Shown: piece after piece, positions 1-7,523 of the stretch
How the letters are laid out: every line of letters begins with the position of its first letter
How positions within the stretch are numbered: position 1 is the stretch's first letter
NCBI GenBank assembly: GCA_035515515.1
Contig: DATJBC010000176.1
Coordinates: forward strand, 1 to 24,887
From: DATJBC01 sp035515515
GTDB taxonomy: Bacteria > Actinomycetota > Acidimicrobiia > Acidimicrobiales > UBA8190
Reading direction: 5' to 3'
Length of the DNA stretch: 24,887 bases
Notes under the pieces: model-generated
Told to the model about the DNA's origin: nothing
Seen by the model: only the letters and a program-made list of their open reading frames with translations
Database searches by the model: none
Made by a program: the position numbers and the translations under genes

Positions 1-449
1 GCGATCTCGTCGACGGGGCGCAGCATCCCGTAGGGGCGCGTCCACGCGCCGGGCACCCGAAGCTGCACCGACGTGCTTGTCCACGGCCGGGGGCCCGAGC
101 CGCGCTTGCGCGAGCGCCACGCCACGGCGACCTCCGCCTGCCCGGTGGCCACCGCCATGGCGGCGTGGCCAACCACCCCGCATCCCGCCCCGCCGCCGTA
201 GCCGACCTGGCTGAAGAAGGTGATCTCGCCGCAGCCGATGTTGCGGGCGATGTCGACCTCCTCGGTCGCCTCCATGGTGTAGGAGCACAGGGCGTCGACC
301 TCCGACGGATCGATACCGGCGTCGGCGCAGGCGTCCACGATGACCTGGCACGCCAGCTCGGTCTCCGAGGGCTCGAGATGCTTGGCGAACGCCGTCTGCG
401 CGATGCCGGCGATGGCGGTGGCGTCCTGGAAGCCGACTGCCGGGCTCAT
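1..449 (-). CDS. Thiolase-fold lipid-transfer protein (SCP-x/Ltp-like), C-terminus beyond the window
   Basis: The N-terminal 149 residues of a thiolase-superfamily protein are visible; the gene runs off the left edge. It starts MSPAVGFQDATAIAGIAQTA, the usual opening of SCP-x/Ltp thiolases, with a GYGGGAGCG segment near the nucleophile loop and a WRSRKRGSG segment typical of Ltp-type proteins acting on lipid or steroid CoA esters. AAGGAGG (complement of 456-462) lies 6 nt before the ATG at 449. It is divergent from the aldehyde dehydrogenase gene and shares the operator at 501-515. Family knowledge suggests carbon-carbon bond cleavage or formation on an acyl-CoA. Whether it is a thiolase or an aldolase cannot be told without the missing catalytic C-terminal half. 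Confidence 0.85.
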   Translation of the reverse strand, partial: MSPAVGFQDATAIAGIAQTAFAKHLEPSETELACQVIVDACADAGIDPSEVDALCSYTMEATEEVDIARNIGCGEITFFSQVGYGGGAGCGVVGHAAMAVATGQAEVAVAWRSRKRGSGPRPWTSTSVQLRVPGAWTRPYGMLRPVDEI

Positions 450-485
450 CGCACCCCTCCTTCGGGCTCGGTCGAAGTGCTGCGC

Positions 486-515
486 ACGGTAGCAGCGGAC
501 CTGACGGCATGTCAG
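486..515 (-). promoter_or_regulatory. Promoter of the truncated thiolase gene
   Basis: On the minus strand CTGACA (515 to 510) is a near-consensus -35 and TACCGT (491 to 486) a TANNNT -10, separated by 18 nt. It drives the thiolase gene starting at 449. The -35 is one arm of the palindrome at 501-515. Confidence 0.5.
501..515. promoter_or_regulatory. TetR-type operator between divergent promoters
   Basis: CTGACGGCATGTCAG has inverted arms CTGAC and GTCAG around a 5-nt centre. The same sequence with one base changed lies at 8382-8396 in front of the TetR gene at 7524-8360; 16 of 17 bases agree when the trailing AT is included. The left arm is the -35 of the aldehyde dehydrogenase promoter and the right arm is the -35 of the thiolase promoter, so a bound repressor would close both. 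Assignment to that TetR protein is an inference from the shared site. Confidence 0.75.
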
Positions 516-529
516 ATAGCCGGTACCAT
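501..529 (+). promoter_or_regulatory. Leaderless promoter of the aldehyde dehydrogenase gene
   Basis: CTGACG (501-506), a 17-nt spacer and TACCAT (524-529) form a good sigma-70-type promoter. The -10 ends 6 nt before the ATG at 536, so the transcript probably begins at or next to the start codon. This supports 536 over the in-frame ATG at 509, which would lie inside the promoter and operator. Confidence 0.6.
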
Positions 530-535
530 CGCCGC

Positions 536-2017
536 ATGGCCCCCCCGCCGGCCGCCGGCCCCTGGAACGAGCGCCAGCTGTTCATGGGGGGAAAGTGGGT
601 CGACGCTTCGGGCGGCACCTACGACGTGATCAACCCCGCCACCGAGGAGGTGGTGGGCCACGCCCCCGAGGCCACCGTGGCCGACGCCCTGGCGGCGGCG
701 GAGGCGGCGCGTCAGGCCCAGCCGGCGTGGGCGGCCACCGCGCCCGCAGAGCGCCAGCACCTCATGGCGGCGGCGGCCGAGGCGATCCGGTCACGGGCCG
801 ACGAGCTCCTGCCCTTGGTGATCGCCGAGACCGGCGCCACCGCGGCGGTGGGCTCGCGCCTGCAGGTCCCGATCGCGGCTGACCGCTTCGAGCGCTACTC
901 GCGTGATCCCGAGACGGTGACGCGCCGGTCGCTTCCTCCCCAGGTGGCCCAGGCCACCCCGCTGGCACCGGGCGGGCTCATCAGCGCCCTGGCCCTGCGC
1001 CAGCCGGTGGGGGTGGTCACCTGCATCACCTCGTACAACTTCCCGCTGGCCAACATGGCGGGCAAGGTCGCCCCCGCGCTGGCGATGGGCAACACCGTGG
1101 TGGTGAAGCCGGCGCCGCAGGATCCCCTGGCCGTGGTGGAGCTGGTGCGCATCCTGGAGGAGGTGGGCTTCCCCCCCGGGGTGGTGAACTTCGTGAACGC
1201 CGCCGACACCGCCCCGGCGGGCGCCCTGGTCCAGTGCCCGGACGTGGACATGGTGAGCTTCACCGGCTCAACGCAGGTCGGCGTGCACATCGCCGAGGCC
1301 GGGGCCCGCACCATGAAGCGCCTCCTCCTCGAGCTGGGTGGCAAAGGGGCGTGCATCGTCTTCGAAGACGCCTCGATCGAGGCCGCCGTGGGGTGCATCG
1401 GGTCGACGTGGAGCTTCCACTCCGGCCAGATCTGCACCGCCCCGACCCGGGCCGTGGTGCAGCGCACCGTCTTCGACCAGGTCCTCGACGCCCTCTCCGC
1501 CTACGCCGGCGCCCTCAAGGTGGGCGATCCGACCGAGCTCGACACGGTGGTGGGCCCGCTCATCACCGCCGCCCATCGCGACCGGGTGCAGGGTTACATC
1601 GCCACCGGGCAGGGCGAGGGGGCCCGCCTGGTGGCGGGCGGTGGCCGCCCCGCCGCCCTGCCCCGCGGCTACTACGTCGAGCCCACCCTGTTCGTGGCCC
1701 AGAGCGACATGACGGTGGCCCGGGAGGAAATTTTCGGTCCTGTGCTCGTGGTGGTCCCCTTCGACGACGACGAGGAGGCCATCACCATCGCCAACGACAG
1801 CGAGTACGGGCTCTACGACTACGTGTTCTCGGGCGACACCGCCCGGGCCTTCGAGGTCGCCCAGCGCCTCCGGGCCGGGCACGTGGGCATCAACACCGCC
1901 CAGCGCAACCACGAGGCCCCCTTCGGCGGGTTCAAGATGTCGGGCGTGGGCCGCGACGGCGGTGACTACGGCCTGGAGGCCTACTCCGAGCTGCAGTCCA
2001 TCGTGTGGACCGGCTGA
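536..2017 (+). CDS. NAD(P)-dependent aldehyde dehydrogenase
   Basis: This 493-residue protein has the normal length and motifs of the aldehyde dehydrogenase superfamily, which oxidises aldehydes to acids with NAD(P)+. It has an N-terminal MGGKWVDASGGTYDVINPAT segment, the coenzyme-domain TSYNFPLAN and FTGST motifs, the general-base glutamate E266 in LELGGKG and the catalytic cysteine C300 in SGQICTAPTR. A C-terminal EEIFGPVL segment is also present. The start at 536 is chosen because a TACCAT -10 element ends 6 nt upstream and no ribosome-binding site is seen. The amidohydrolase gene follows after 22 nt and is probably co-transcribed. The promoter carries the shared TetR operator, so expression is likely induced with the divergent thiolase. 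The substrate is unknown; the neighbourhood suggests a lipid- or steroid-derived aldehyde. Confidence 0.93.
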   Translation: MAPPPAAGPWNERQLFMGGKWVDASGGTYDVINPATEEVVGHAPEATVADALAAAEAARQAQPAWAATAPAERQHLMAAAAEAIRSRADELLPLVIAETGATAAVGSRLQVPIAADRFERYSRDPETVTRRSLPPQVAQATPLAPGGLISALALRQPVGVVTCITSYNFPLANMAGKVAPALAMGNTVVVKPAPQDPLAVVELVRILEEVGFPPGVVNFVNAADTAPAGALVQCPDVDMVSFTGSTQVGVHIAEAGARTMKRLLLELGGKGACIVFEDASIEAAVGCIGSTWSFHSGQICTAPTRAVVQRTVFDQVLDALSAYAGALKVGDPTELDTVVGPLITAAHRDRVQGYIATGQGEGARLVAGGGRPAALPRGYYVEPTLFVAQSDMTVAREEIFGPVLVVVPFDDDEEAITIANDSEYGLYDYVFSGDTARAFEVAQRLRAGHVGINTAQRNHEAPFGGFKMSGVGRDGGDYGLEAYSELQSIVWTG

Positions 2018-2039
2018 GCCGTCGAGCAAAGGAGCGCAG

Positions 2040-3773
2040 GTGAGCACCTACGACCTGGCCATCATGGGCGGCATCGTCGTGGACGGGACGGGGCTGGCCC
2101 GCAGGCGCGGCGACATCGCCGTCAAGGACGGGCGCATCGCCAAGATCGGGTTCGTCGACGCCGGCCAGGCCGACCAGGTGATCGACGCCGACGGCCTGCA
2201 CGTGGCGCCCGGCATCATCGACGCCCACACCCACTACGACCCGCAGCTCACCTTCGAGCCGCACGCCACGTCGTCGTGCTACCACGGCGTGACGACCGTG
2301 CTCGCCGGCAACTGCGGCTTCTCGGTGGCCCCCAACCGCCCCGACCAGCGCGACTTCCTGGCGCGCATGTTCGCCAGGGTCGAAGGCATGTCGCCGGTGG
2401 CGTTGTCCGCCGTGTCGTGGGACTTCGAGACGTTCCCCGAGTTCCTGGCCTCGAGGGAGGGCAAGCTCGGCGTGAACATGGCGTGCTACGTCGGCCACTC
2501 CGCCGTCCGGCGCACCGTCATGGGCGAGGCGGGCTCCGAGCGCGAGGCGACGGCGGACGAGATCGAGCAGATGCGGCGTATCGTGGCCGAGGCCATGGAG
2601 GCCGGGGCGGCCGGGTTCTCGTCGTCGCACGGTCCCACCCAGCTCGACGGCGACGACCGGCCGGTGCCCAGCCGCTTCGGCACCGTGGACGAGCTCGAGG
2701 TGCTGTGCGCCGAGGCCGGCCGCCACCGGGGCGGGTCCATCAGCTACCTGCACCGCAGCGCCATCGGCGGGCTCGACCAGTCCGACAAGGACCTGCTCCT
2801 GCGTCTGGGCGCCGCCTGCCGGCTGCCCATCATCCTCCAGGGCCTGGGCGGGCGGTCCAAGGTGGACGTGCCCGGGGCCGACTGGGAGGTGGTCTCGGCC
2901 TGGATCGAGGAGGCCGGGCGCCAGGGGGTGGGCATCTACTCGCTGTTGCGCAACCATCCCTTCGACCGCGACTTCCGCATCGACGCCGGCACGAACCTCT
3001 ACGAAGGGGTCCCCGCGTGGCACCGGGTGGTCGGGCCCGGTGTCGCCCACCACGACCGCGCCGTCATGCTGCGCGACCCCTCGGTGCGCGACGCCATGCG
3101 CCACGCCGTCGAGCACCCCAACACCGACGGCTCGAAGGGCTCGACGCTGCCCCCGCCGCGCTGGAGCGTGGTCGAGGTCGACGAGGTCGCCACGCCCGAG
3201 CACGACAAGTTCGTGGGCCGCACCATCGCCGACATCGCCGAGGAGCTCGGCAAGGAGCCGGCCGACGCCCTGCTCGACCTGGCCCTGGCCGAGGACCTGC
3301 GGACCGTGTTCCGCTACGTCAACAAGAGCCAGGCCTGGGAGGCGGCGGTGGCGCTGGGCCAGCGTCACCCGGCCATGATCATCGGCGTGTCCGACGGCGG
3401 CGCACACCTGGACCGCGACGACGGCTCGGACTGGTCGACGGCCTTCCTCGCCTTCTGGGTGCGGACGCGCCGCCTGTGGAGCCTCGAGGAGGGTATCCGG
3501 CAGCTGACGCAGATCCCCGCCGCCCTGCTGGGCTTCGAGGGCCGGGGGGCGCTGCTGCCCGGCTACTGGGCCGACGCCTTCATCTTCGACCCCGACGCCA
3601 TCGACCTCGAGTCGAAGAAGAAGGTGACGGACTTCCCCGGCGGCGAGGCGCGCTACAGCGCCCGGCCCCGCGGCGTGCACTGGACCATCGTCAACGGCGT
3701 CCCCATCGTGCGCCACGGCGAGGTGCTCGCCGACAACCTCCCCGGCCAGGTGGTGCGACCCGGCATCGCCTGA
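2040..3773 (+). CDS. N-acyl-D-amino-acid deacylase family amidohydrolase
   Basis: This 577-residue protein belongs to the D-aminoacylase branch of the metal-dependent amidohydrolases, which hydrolyse amide bonds, classically in N-acyl-D-amino acids. The family signature is clear: AxGIIDAHTHYDPQ with metal ligands H63 and H65, the cysteine of GNCGFS (C92, a metal ligand in D-aminoacylases) and a late VSDGGAHLDRDD segment with the catalytic aspartate. The start is GTG at 2040, 5 nt after AAAGGAG (2028-2034); an upstream in-frame extension to 1962 overlaps the aldehyde dehydrogenase gene and adds no family sequence. A similar protein, Rv2913c, exists in Mycobacterium tuberculosis. It probably shares a transcript with the dehydrogenase. 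The true substrate in this family is often not a D-amino acid. Confidence 0.9.
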   Translation: MSTYDLAIMGGIVVDGTGLARRRGDIAVKDGRIAKIGFVDAGQADQVIDADGLHVAPGIIDAHTHYDPQLTFEPHATSSCYHGVTTVLAGNCGFSVAPNRPDQRDFLARMFARVEGMSPVALSAVSWDFETFPEFLASREGKLGVNMACYVGHSAVRRTVMGEAGSEREATADEIEQMRRIVAEAMEAGAAGFSSSHGPTQLDGDDRPVPSRFGTVDELEVLCAEAGRHRGGSISYLHRSAIGGLDQSDKDLLLRLGAACRLPIILQGLGGRSKVDVPGADWEVVSAWIEEAGRQGVGIYSLLRNHPFDRDFRIDAGTNLYEGVPAWHRVVGPGVAHHDRAVMLRDPSVRDAMRHAVEHPNTDGSKGSTLPPPRWSVVEVDEVATPEHDKFVGRTIADIAEELGKEPADALLDLALAEDLRTVFRYVNKSQAWEAAVALGQRHPAMIIGVSDGGAHLDRDDGSDWSTAFLAFWVRTRRLWSLEEGIRQLTQIPAALLGFEGRGALLPGYWADAFIFDPDAIDLESKKKVTDFPGGEARYSARPRGVHWTIVNGVPIVRHGEVLADNLPGQVVRPGIA

Positions 3774-3778
3774 GCGGC

Positions 3779-4321
3779 TCAGGCGACGCCGGCCCCGCCG
3801 GGCGGGCGGCGGCGGACGTAGAGGTAGGCCGGCCCGTCGTCGCTGGGGTCGGGCGAGGCCAGGGTGCCGGCGAACACCCGCTCGAACCCCACCCTCTCGA
3901 GGGCTCGCCACGAGCGCCGGTTGGCCTGCTGGACCGCCACGGCCACGCAGTCGATCCCCGGGTAGCGCTCGAGGGTGGCGGCGCTGAAGGCGTCCACCAT
4001 GGCCGAGCCGGCGCCGGTGCCGATGGCGTCGGCCTCGCCGATCAGGTAGTCGATCCCGGCGGCGTCCGTCACGCCGAGCGCCGCCGACCAGTCCGGGTAG
4101 TCGTCGAGCAGGTAGCGCTGTGCGTACCCCACGTCGCGGCCCTCGACCACGGCGACGAACATCTCGGTGGGGTCCGCGCCGTCGACCGCCGGCCCGTAGG
4201 CGCGCTCGACGGCGTCGGGGGACGCGTCCTCGCGCCACCAGGGCGCCACGTGGGGCGCGGCGATCCACATGGACAGAAGCGGGAAGTCGGCGCGGGTGAG
4301 CGGCCGGAACGACACGTCCAC
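3779..4321 (-). CDS. GNAT acetyltransferase, aminoglycoside 6'-N-acetyltransferase-like
   Basis: This is a 180-residue GNAT-fold acetyltransferase. The layout is that of the AAC(6')/siderophore-lysine acetyltransferase group: FRPLTRADFPLLSMW at the N-terminus, HVAPWW at 24-29, VGYAQRYLLDD at 64-74, GIDYLIG at 89-95, an acetyl-CoA loop GTGAG at 101-105 and a C-terminal NRRSWRALERVGFERV helix. It would transfer acetyl from acetyl-CoA to an amine. I chose GTG at 4321, which has GGGAG 8 nt upstream; GTG at 4315 is an alternative. It lies 47 nt downstream of the CBS-pair gene on the same strand and converges with the amidohydrolase gene, 5 nt separating the stop codons. Aminoglycoside resistance is possible but unproven; an MbtK-like role is an equally fair reading. 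Confidence 0.85.
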   Translation of the reverse strand: MDVSFRPLTRADFPLLSMWIAAPHVAPWWREDASPDAVERAYGPAVDGADPTEMFVAVVEGRDVGYAQRYLLDDYPDWSAALGVTDAAGIDYLIGEADAIGTGAGSAMVDAFSAATLERYPGIDCVAVAVQQANRRSWRALERVGFERVFAGTLASPDPSDDGPAYLYVRRRPPGGAGVA

Positions 4322-4368
4322 GGCGTCAGCTCCCGTTCGGACGTGGCCCGCGGCGGCCCGCCTGCGGG

Positions 4369-4800
4369 TCAGCGGGCGTTGATGTACTCGACGAGTTCCT
4401 TGCGGTCCTTCTCGAGCTCGTCGATATGGGCCTTCACGATGTCGCCGATGCTCACGATGCCGCACAGCACGCCGTCGCGCACGACGGGCACGTGACGGAA
4501 GCGGCGCTCGGTCATGACCGCCTTGAGCGCCTCGGTGTCGTCCTCGGGGGAGCAGGTGAACACCGCGCTCGTCATGATCGACCGCACAGGCTCGTCGAGC
4601 AGCGCGCCGTGGCGGTCGTTGAGGCCGCGCACCACGTCACGCTCCGACACGATGCCGTCGATGCGGCGCCCGTCGGGCGACACCACCAGGGCGCCGATGC
4701 GGTGCTCGCGGAGTCTGGCGACCGCCTGGCCCACCGTGGCGTCGCTGGTGACGGTGGCGACCGAGTCACCCTTGACGGATAGGACGGACGAGATGCGCAC
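4369..4800 (-). CDS. CBS-pair domain protein
   Basis: This 143-residue protein consists almost entirely of two CBS domains (roughly residues 8-62 and 73-130). Family marks are ATVGQAVARLREHRIGALVV, GIVSERDVVRGL, FRHVPVV and GIVSIGDIVKAHI. CBS pairs bind adenosine ligands such as AMP, ATP or SAM and often act as free-standing sensors. The start is GTG at 4800, preceded by AAGGAG with normal spacing; upstream in-frame extensions have no CBS similarity and run through the next gene. The GNAT gene follows after 47 nt and may be co-transcribed, but no functional link is evident. Ligand and partner are unknown. Confidence 0.9.
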   Translation of the reverse strand: MRISSVLSVKGDSVATVTSDATVGQAVARLREHRIGALVVSPDGRRIDGIVSERDVVRGLNDRHGALLDEPVRSIMTSAVFTCSPEDDTEALKAVMTERRFRHVPVVRDGVLCGIVSIGDIVKAHIDELEKDRKELVEYINAR

Positions 4801-4949
4801 GGGCGCTCCTTCCTCGTGGACGCCGAGGTTGTGGAAAAAGTCTATGACCGTGGTGCCCACGTGACCAGGGGTCTGTGCGCCCCCCGGCACCCCACGGTGG
4901 CGGTCCCCGGGCTCCGTACCCCGACCGCCGTCCCACCCATGCCCGCCCG

Positions 4950-4955
4950 TAGGCT
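4950..4955 (+). promoter_or_regulatory. -10 element of a probable leaderless promoter
   Basis: TAGGCT matches TANNNT and ends 7 nt before an in-frame GTG at 4963. This is the same geometry seen before the genes at 536, 6504 and 8483. No convincing -35 was found. Confidence 0.35.
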
Positions 4956-4962
4956 TGGCGTG

Positions 4963-5445
4963 GTGGGCAATTGGCGCCGAATGGCGGTCGTCATGGGCGT
5001 GGGGACCGCGCTTGTGATCGCGTTCCCGATGGGGGTGCGCGCGCCCGTCACGCCGGCACGAACCCCCGCGGCGGCCGGGACCTCGTCCACGGCCGGCGGA
5101 CCCCTGGCCGGCGCGGGCGCGGCCACCGGCGCGTCGCTCGCCTCCGTGCGCGCCGGCGCCCCGGCATCCCCGGTCGGGGCCGCCGCGGCTGCGGCACGCG
5201 CCGCCCATCCGCCGCAGCCGACGACACGGTGTCTGCCCGTCACGACGTGGTGCAGCCCCGGGCCACCCCTGTCGCCGCCCCCGGGCCAAACCGGCATCGC
5301 CCTGATCGGCGTGCTGGCGCCGGCCGTGGGGGCGCTCGGCGTCGTGGTGGCCGGGCGCCGCCGCGCCGCGCCGCTCGGGGCGCTGGCCGCCGGTGTCGCG
5401 TCCCGGGTGCTGCGCCCTCCTCGGGCACTGCTCGCCGCCGTCTGA
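4963..5445 (+). CDS. Hypothetical secreted or membrane protein, Ala/Pro-rich
   Basis: I do not recognise this 160-residue protein. It begins GNWRRMAVVMGVGTALVIAF, a basic N-terminus followed by a hydrophobic helix suitable as signal peptide or anchor. A low-complexity Ala/Gly/Pro/Thr stretch follows, then a short segment with two cysteines (CLPVTTWC), then a second hydrophobic helix near IALIGVLAPAVGALGVVVAG and an arginine-rich tail. That layout suggests two membrane passes with an extracytoplasmic loop. The start is taken as GTG 4963 because of the TAGGCT element just upstream; ATG 4939 is the main alternative. G/C-rich third positions support coding. It is divergent from the CBS gene. Confidence 0.5.
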   Translation: MGNWRRMAVVMGVGTALVIAFPMGVRAPVTPARTPAAAGTSSTAGGPLAGAGAATGASLASVRAGAPASPVGAAAAAARAAHPPQPTTRCLPVTTWCSPGPPLSPPPGQTGIALIGVLAPAVGALGVVVAGRRRAAPLGALAAGVASRVLRPPRALLAAV

Positions 5446-5496
5446 TCTGACCCCGACGCGGCGGGCGTGCCCGCCCGACCTCGGGGCCGCCCTCCA

Positions 5497-5596
5497 TCAG
5501 CGAAGCGGCTTCTCGTCAGCGAAGCCCCTTCGTCGGCGACGCGCCCCCGCCTGAGCGATGCCCGCTCTGTCGGGAGCCCCCGCCCGTCAACGAAGC
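5497..5596. repeat. Degenerate short direct repeats, consensus TCAGCGAAGC
   Basis: Five imperfect copies occur at 5497-5506, 5516-5525, 5533-5542, 5552-5561 and 5587-5596. They are spaced 19, 17, 19 and 35 bp apart, so the last gap is about two periods. The first two are exact and sit next to small dyads (GAAGC-G-GCTTC and CGAAG-CCC-CTTCG). The array lies in the 206-bp gap between two membrane-protein genes. Function unknown. Confidence 0.5.
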
Positions 5597-5651
5597 ACCC
5601 CGCGCCCGCCCGAGTTCCCTCGCCGGCGCGCTGCGAACCCGAGGAGATCAC

Positions 5652-6458
5652 ATGTCCCGTTCGACACATGCCAAGCAGTCCGGCGGCGCGCCCCCCGGCG
5701 CCCCCGGCCGCCCTCGTTCCCGAGGCACCCTCGCCGACGACAAGAGCCGTCGTCCCCGGCGGTCGCCTCCCGCCGTGCACCGGCCCGCGCGCCTCGTCCC
5801 CGGCGGGCGGCACCGCCCGCGTCTCGTCGTCGCCGTGTCGGGCGCCCTGGCGGCGGTGGCGGTGGCGGTCCTCGTCGTGGCGGGCGCCCCGGCCCGCGGC
5901 CCCTCCGGACCAGGCGCCGTGGCGGGCGGCCCCCCCGGCCCCGAGGGCGTCCCCCTGGAGGAGGGCCCTCTCCTGGCCCCGTCGGCCACGCCGGCGGGCG
6001 GCGCCCCCGTCGACGGCATCGGATGCGGTGCCAGCGAGCAGGTCGCGTACCACGTCCACACCCATCTGGGGGTGTACGTGGACGGACGACTGCGCCCCCT
6101 TCCCGCCGGGGTCGGCATCGTCGACCCCGTCCCCCGGCCGACCGCCGAGGGACCCTTCGACGAGGCGTCGCGCTGTTACTACTGGCTGCACGTGCACGCC
6201 CAGGACGGCGTGATCCACATCGAGTCGCCGTCGGTGCGCACCTACACCCTGGGGCAGTTCTTCGACCTCTGGGGCCAGCCGCTCGGCCCCGGCCGCGTCG
6301 GGCCGGCATCGGGCCCGACGACGGTGTACGTCGACGGGCGCCACTACCGCGGCGACCCACGCCGCATCCCCCTGGGCTCGCACGAGACGATCCAGATCGA
6401 CGTGGGCGCGCCCACCGTGGCGCCGCGGGGCGTCGACTGGTCGGGCACGGGGTTGTGA
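5652..6458 (+). CDS. Membrane-anchored protein with a histidine-rich outer domain
   Basis: This 268-residue protein starts at an ATG 5 nt after GAGGAG. A basic, Pro/Arg-rich cytoplasmic N-terminus of about 55 residues precedes one transmembrane helix (about 57-77) and a Gly/Pro linker. The C-terminal domain contains HVHTH (134-138), a YYWLHVHAQDG segment with H180 and H182, and IHIES with H189. This is followed by a SVRTYTLGQFFDLWGQPLG segment. Proteins with this HxHxH plus LHxH plus IHIES pattern recur in Actinobacteria and Chloroflexi as unnamed hypotheticals. The clustered histidines suggest metal binding outside the membrane, which is an inference. One cysteine lies before the first His cluster and another just before the second. 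No function is assigned. Confidence 0.8.
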   Translation: MSRSTHAKQSGGAPPGAPGRPRSRGTLADDKSRRPRRSPPAVHRPARLVPGGRHRPRLVVAVSGALAAVAVAVLVVAGAPARGPSGPGAVAGGPPGPEGVPLEEGPLLAPSATPAGGAPVDGIGCGASEQVAYHVHTHLGVYVDGRLRPLPAGVGIVDPVPRPTAEGPFDEASRCYYWLHVHAQDGVIHIESPSVRTYTLGQFFDLWGQPLGPGRVGPASGPTTVYVDGRHYRGDPRRIPLGSHETIQIDVGAPTVAPRGVDWSGTGL

Positions 6459-6489
6459 GCGAGCCCACGCGGCGCGCCACCCCGGCCGC

Positions 6490-6495
6490 TAGCCT
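6490..6495 (+). promoter_or_regulatory. -10 element of a probable leaderless promoter
   Basis: TAGCCT (TANNNT) ends 8 nt before the ATG of the cyclase-family gene at 6504, and no ribosome-binding site is visible in that gap. This suggests transcription starting at or near the start codon. Confidence 0.45.
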
Positions 6496-6503
6496 GCGCG
6501 CCG

Positions 6504-7490
6504 ATGCCCGCGTCCGAACAGTTCCGCGCCATCGCCGCCCGGGTCAACAACTGGGGGAGGTGGGGCGACGACGACCAGCTGGGCACGCTCAACTTCGTCA
6601 CCGACGGCGTCCGGCGCAAGGCGGCCGCGTGCGTGCAGCGGGGCGCCACCTTTGCCCTGGGCCTGGCCCTCTCCGAGGCCGAGGGGATCCAGAAGGGGGT
6701 GGTGCCGGGCCGCTTCAACCCGGTGCGCACGATGTCCTACGTCAACGTGCCGCTGTCGGACGACCCCGAGTGGATCTGCGCCAACGAGGACGTGGTGACC
6801 ATGCCGCTCCAGTGCGCCACGCACTGGGACGGGCTGGCCCACGTGAGCTACGCGGGCAAGCTCTACAACGGCTACCCGGCGGGCTCGGTCACCTCCGCCG
6901 GGGCCAGCCGTCTCGGGATCCACCTGGTCGGGTCGCTCGTGAGCCGGGGGGTGCTGTTGGACGTGGCCCGCGCCAAGGGCGTGGACGTCCTCGACGGCGG
7001 GTACCCCATCACCTCCGAGGACCTCGACGCGGCGTGCGCCCTGGCCCGGGTGGAGGTGGAGCCGGGCGACGTGGTCCTGGTGCGCACCGGCCAGATGGCG
7101 CACCTCGGCCTGCGCGAGCGCTTTCCCGCGGGCGGGGCCACGGTGCCGGTGCCCAACATGCTGAGCTTCAACGACGTCCTCCGCTACATGGGCTTCTCGC
7201 CGGGCCTGTCCATGGGGAGCGCCGAGTGGTTCCACCGCCACGACGTGGCTGCGGTGGCCACCGACACCATGGCCCTCGAGGTGATCCCCTGCGAGGACGA
7301 CGCCGTGTACCTGCCCGTGCACCTTCTCCACCTGGTGGAGATGGGCATGACCCAGGGCCAGAACTGGGTCCTCGACGACCTGGCCGCCGACTGCGCGGAC
7401 GACGGGCGCTACACCTTCCTCCTCGACGCCACGCCCCTGCCGTTCACCAACGCGCTGGGCTCGCCGCTCAACCCCGTCGCCGTCAAGTAG
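6504..7490 (+). CDS. Cyclase-family (kynurenine formamidase-like) metal hydrolase
   Basis: This 328-residue protein belongs to the cyclase family (PF04199), metal-dependent hydrolases that include bacterial kynurenine formamidase KynB and isatin hydrolase. The N-terminal NNWGRWGDDDQLGTLNFV segment is typical of the longer bacterial members. The metal signature HxDxxxH is seen as HWDGLAH at 107-113. GDVVLVRTGQM and VAAVATDTMALEV segments complete the fold. A TAGCCT -10 element just upstream fixes the start at 6504. A tryptophan 2,3-dioxygenase gene lies about 15 kb away at 21557-22744, but this subfamily is longer than KynB and distance argues against a shared operon. The substrate is unknown. 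It converges with the TetR gene on the other strand. Confidence 0.88.
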   Translation: MPASEQFRAIAARVNNWGRWGDDDQLGTLNFVTDGVRRKAAACVQRGATFALGLALSEAEGIQKGVVPGRFNPVRTMSYVNVPLSDDPEWICANEDVVTMPLQCATHWDGLAHVSYAGKLYNGYPAGSVTSAGASRLGIHLVGSLVSRGVLLDVARAKGVDVLDGGYPITSEDLDAACALARVEVEPGDVVLVRTGQMAHLGLRERFPAGGATVPVPNMLSFNDVLRYMGFSPGLSMGSAEWFHRHDVAAVATDTMALEVIPCEDDAVYLPVHLLHLVEMGMTQGQNWVLDDLAADCADDGRYTFLLDATPLPFTNALGSPLNPVAVK

Positions 7491-7523
7491 CCGTCAGGGA
7501 GGGCGCCGCCGGTCGCGGGCCCG

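Noticed and set aside
165..629. 154-codon plus-strand frame opposite the truncated thiolase
   Set aside because: Antisense to a gene with recognisable thiolase sequence and a good ribosome-binding site.
1932..4268. 778-codon open frame on the minus strand opposite the amidohydrolase
   Set aside because: Antisense to a gene with clear catalytic motifs; its translation is Arg/Gly/Val/His-rich with no domain, a common artefact in very GC-rich DNA.
5497..5596. CRISPR array
   Set aside because: Repeats are 10 bp, degenerate and spaced 17-19 bp apart, with no spacer-like units and no cas gene.
4842..6383. 513-codon minus-strand frame over two membrane-protein genes
   Set aside because: Low-complexity Ala/Arg/Gly translation. 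It appears to hold a protein-level repeat, but that is only the reverse of the DNA repeats at 5497-5596.
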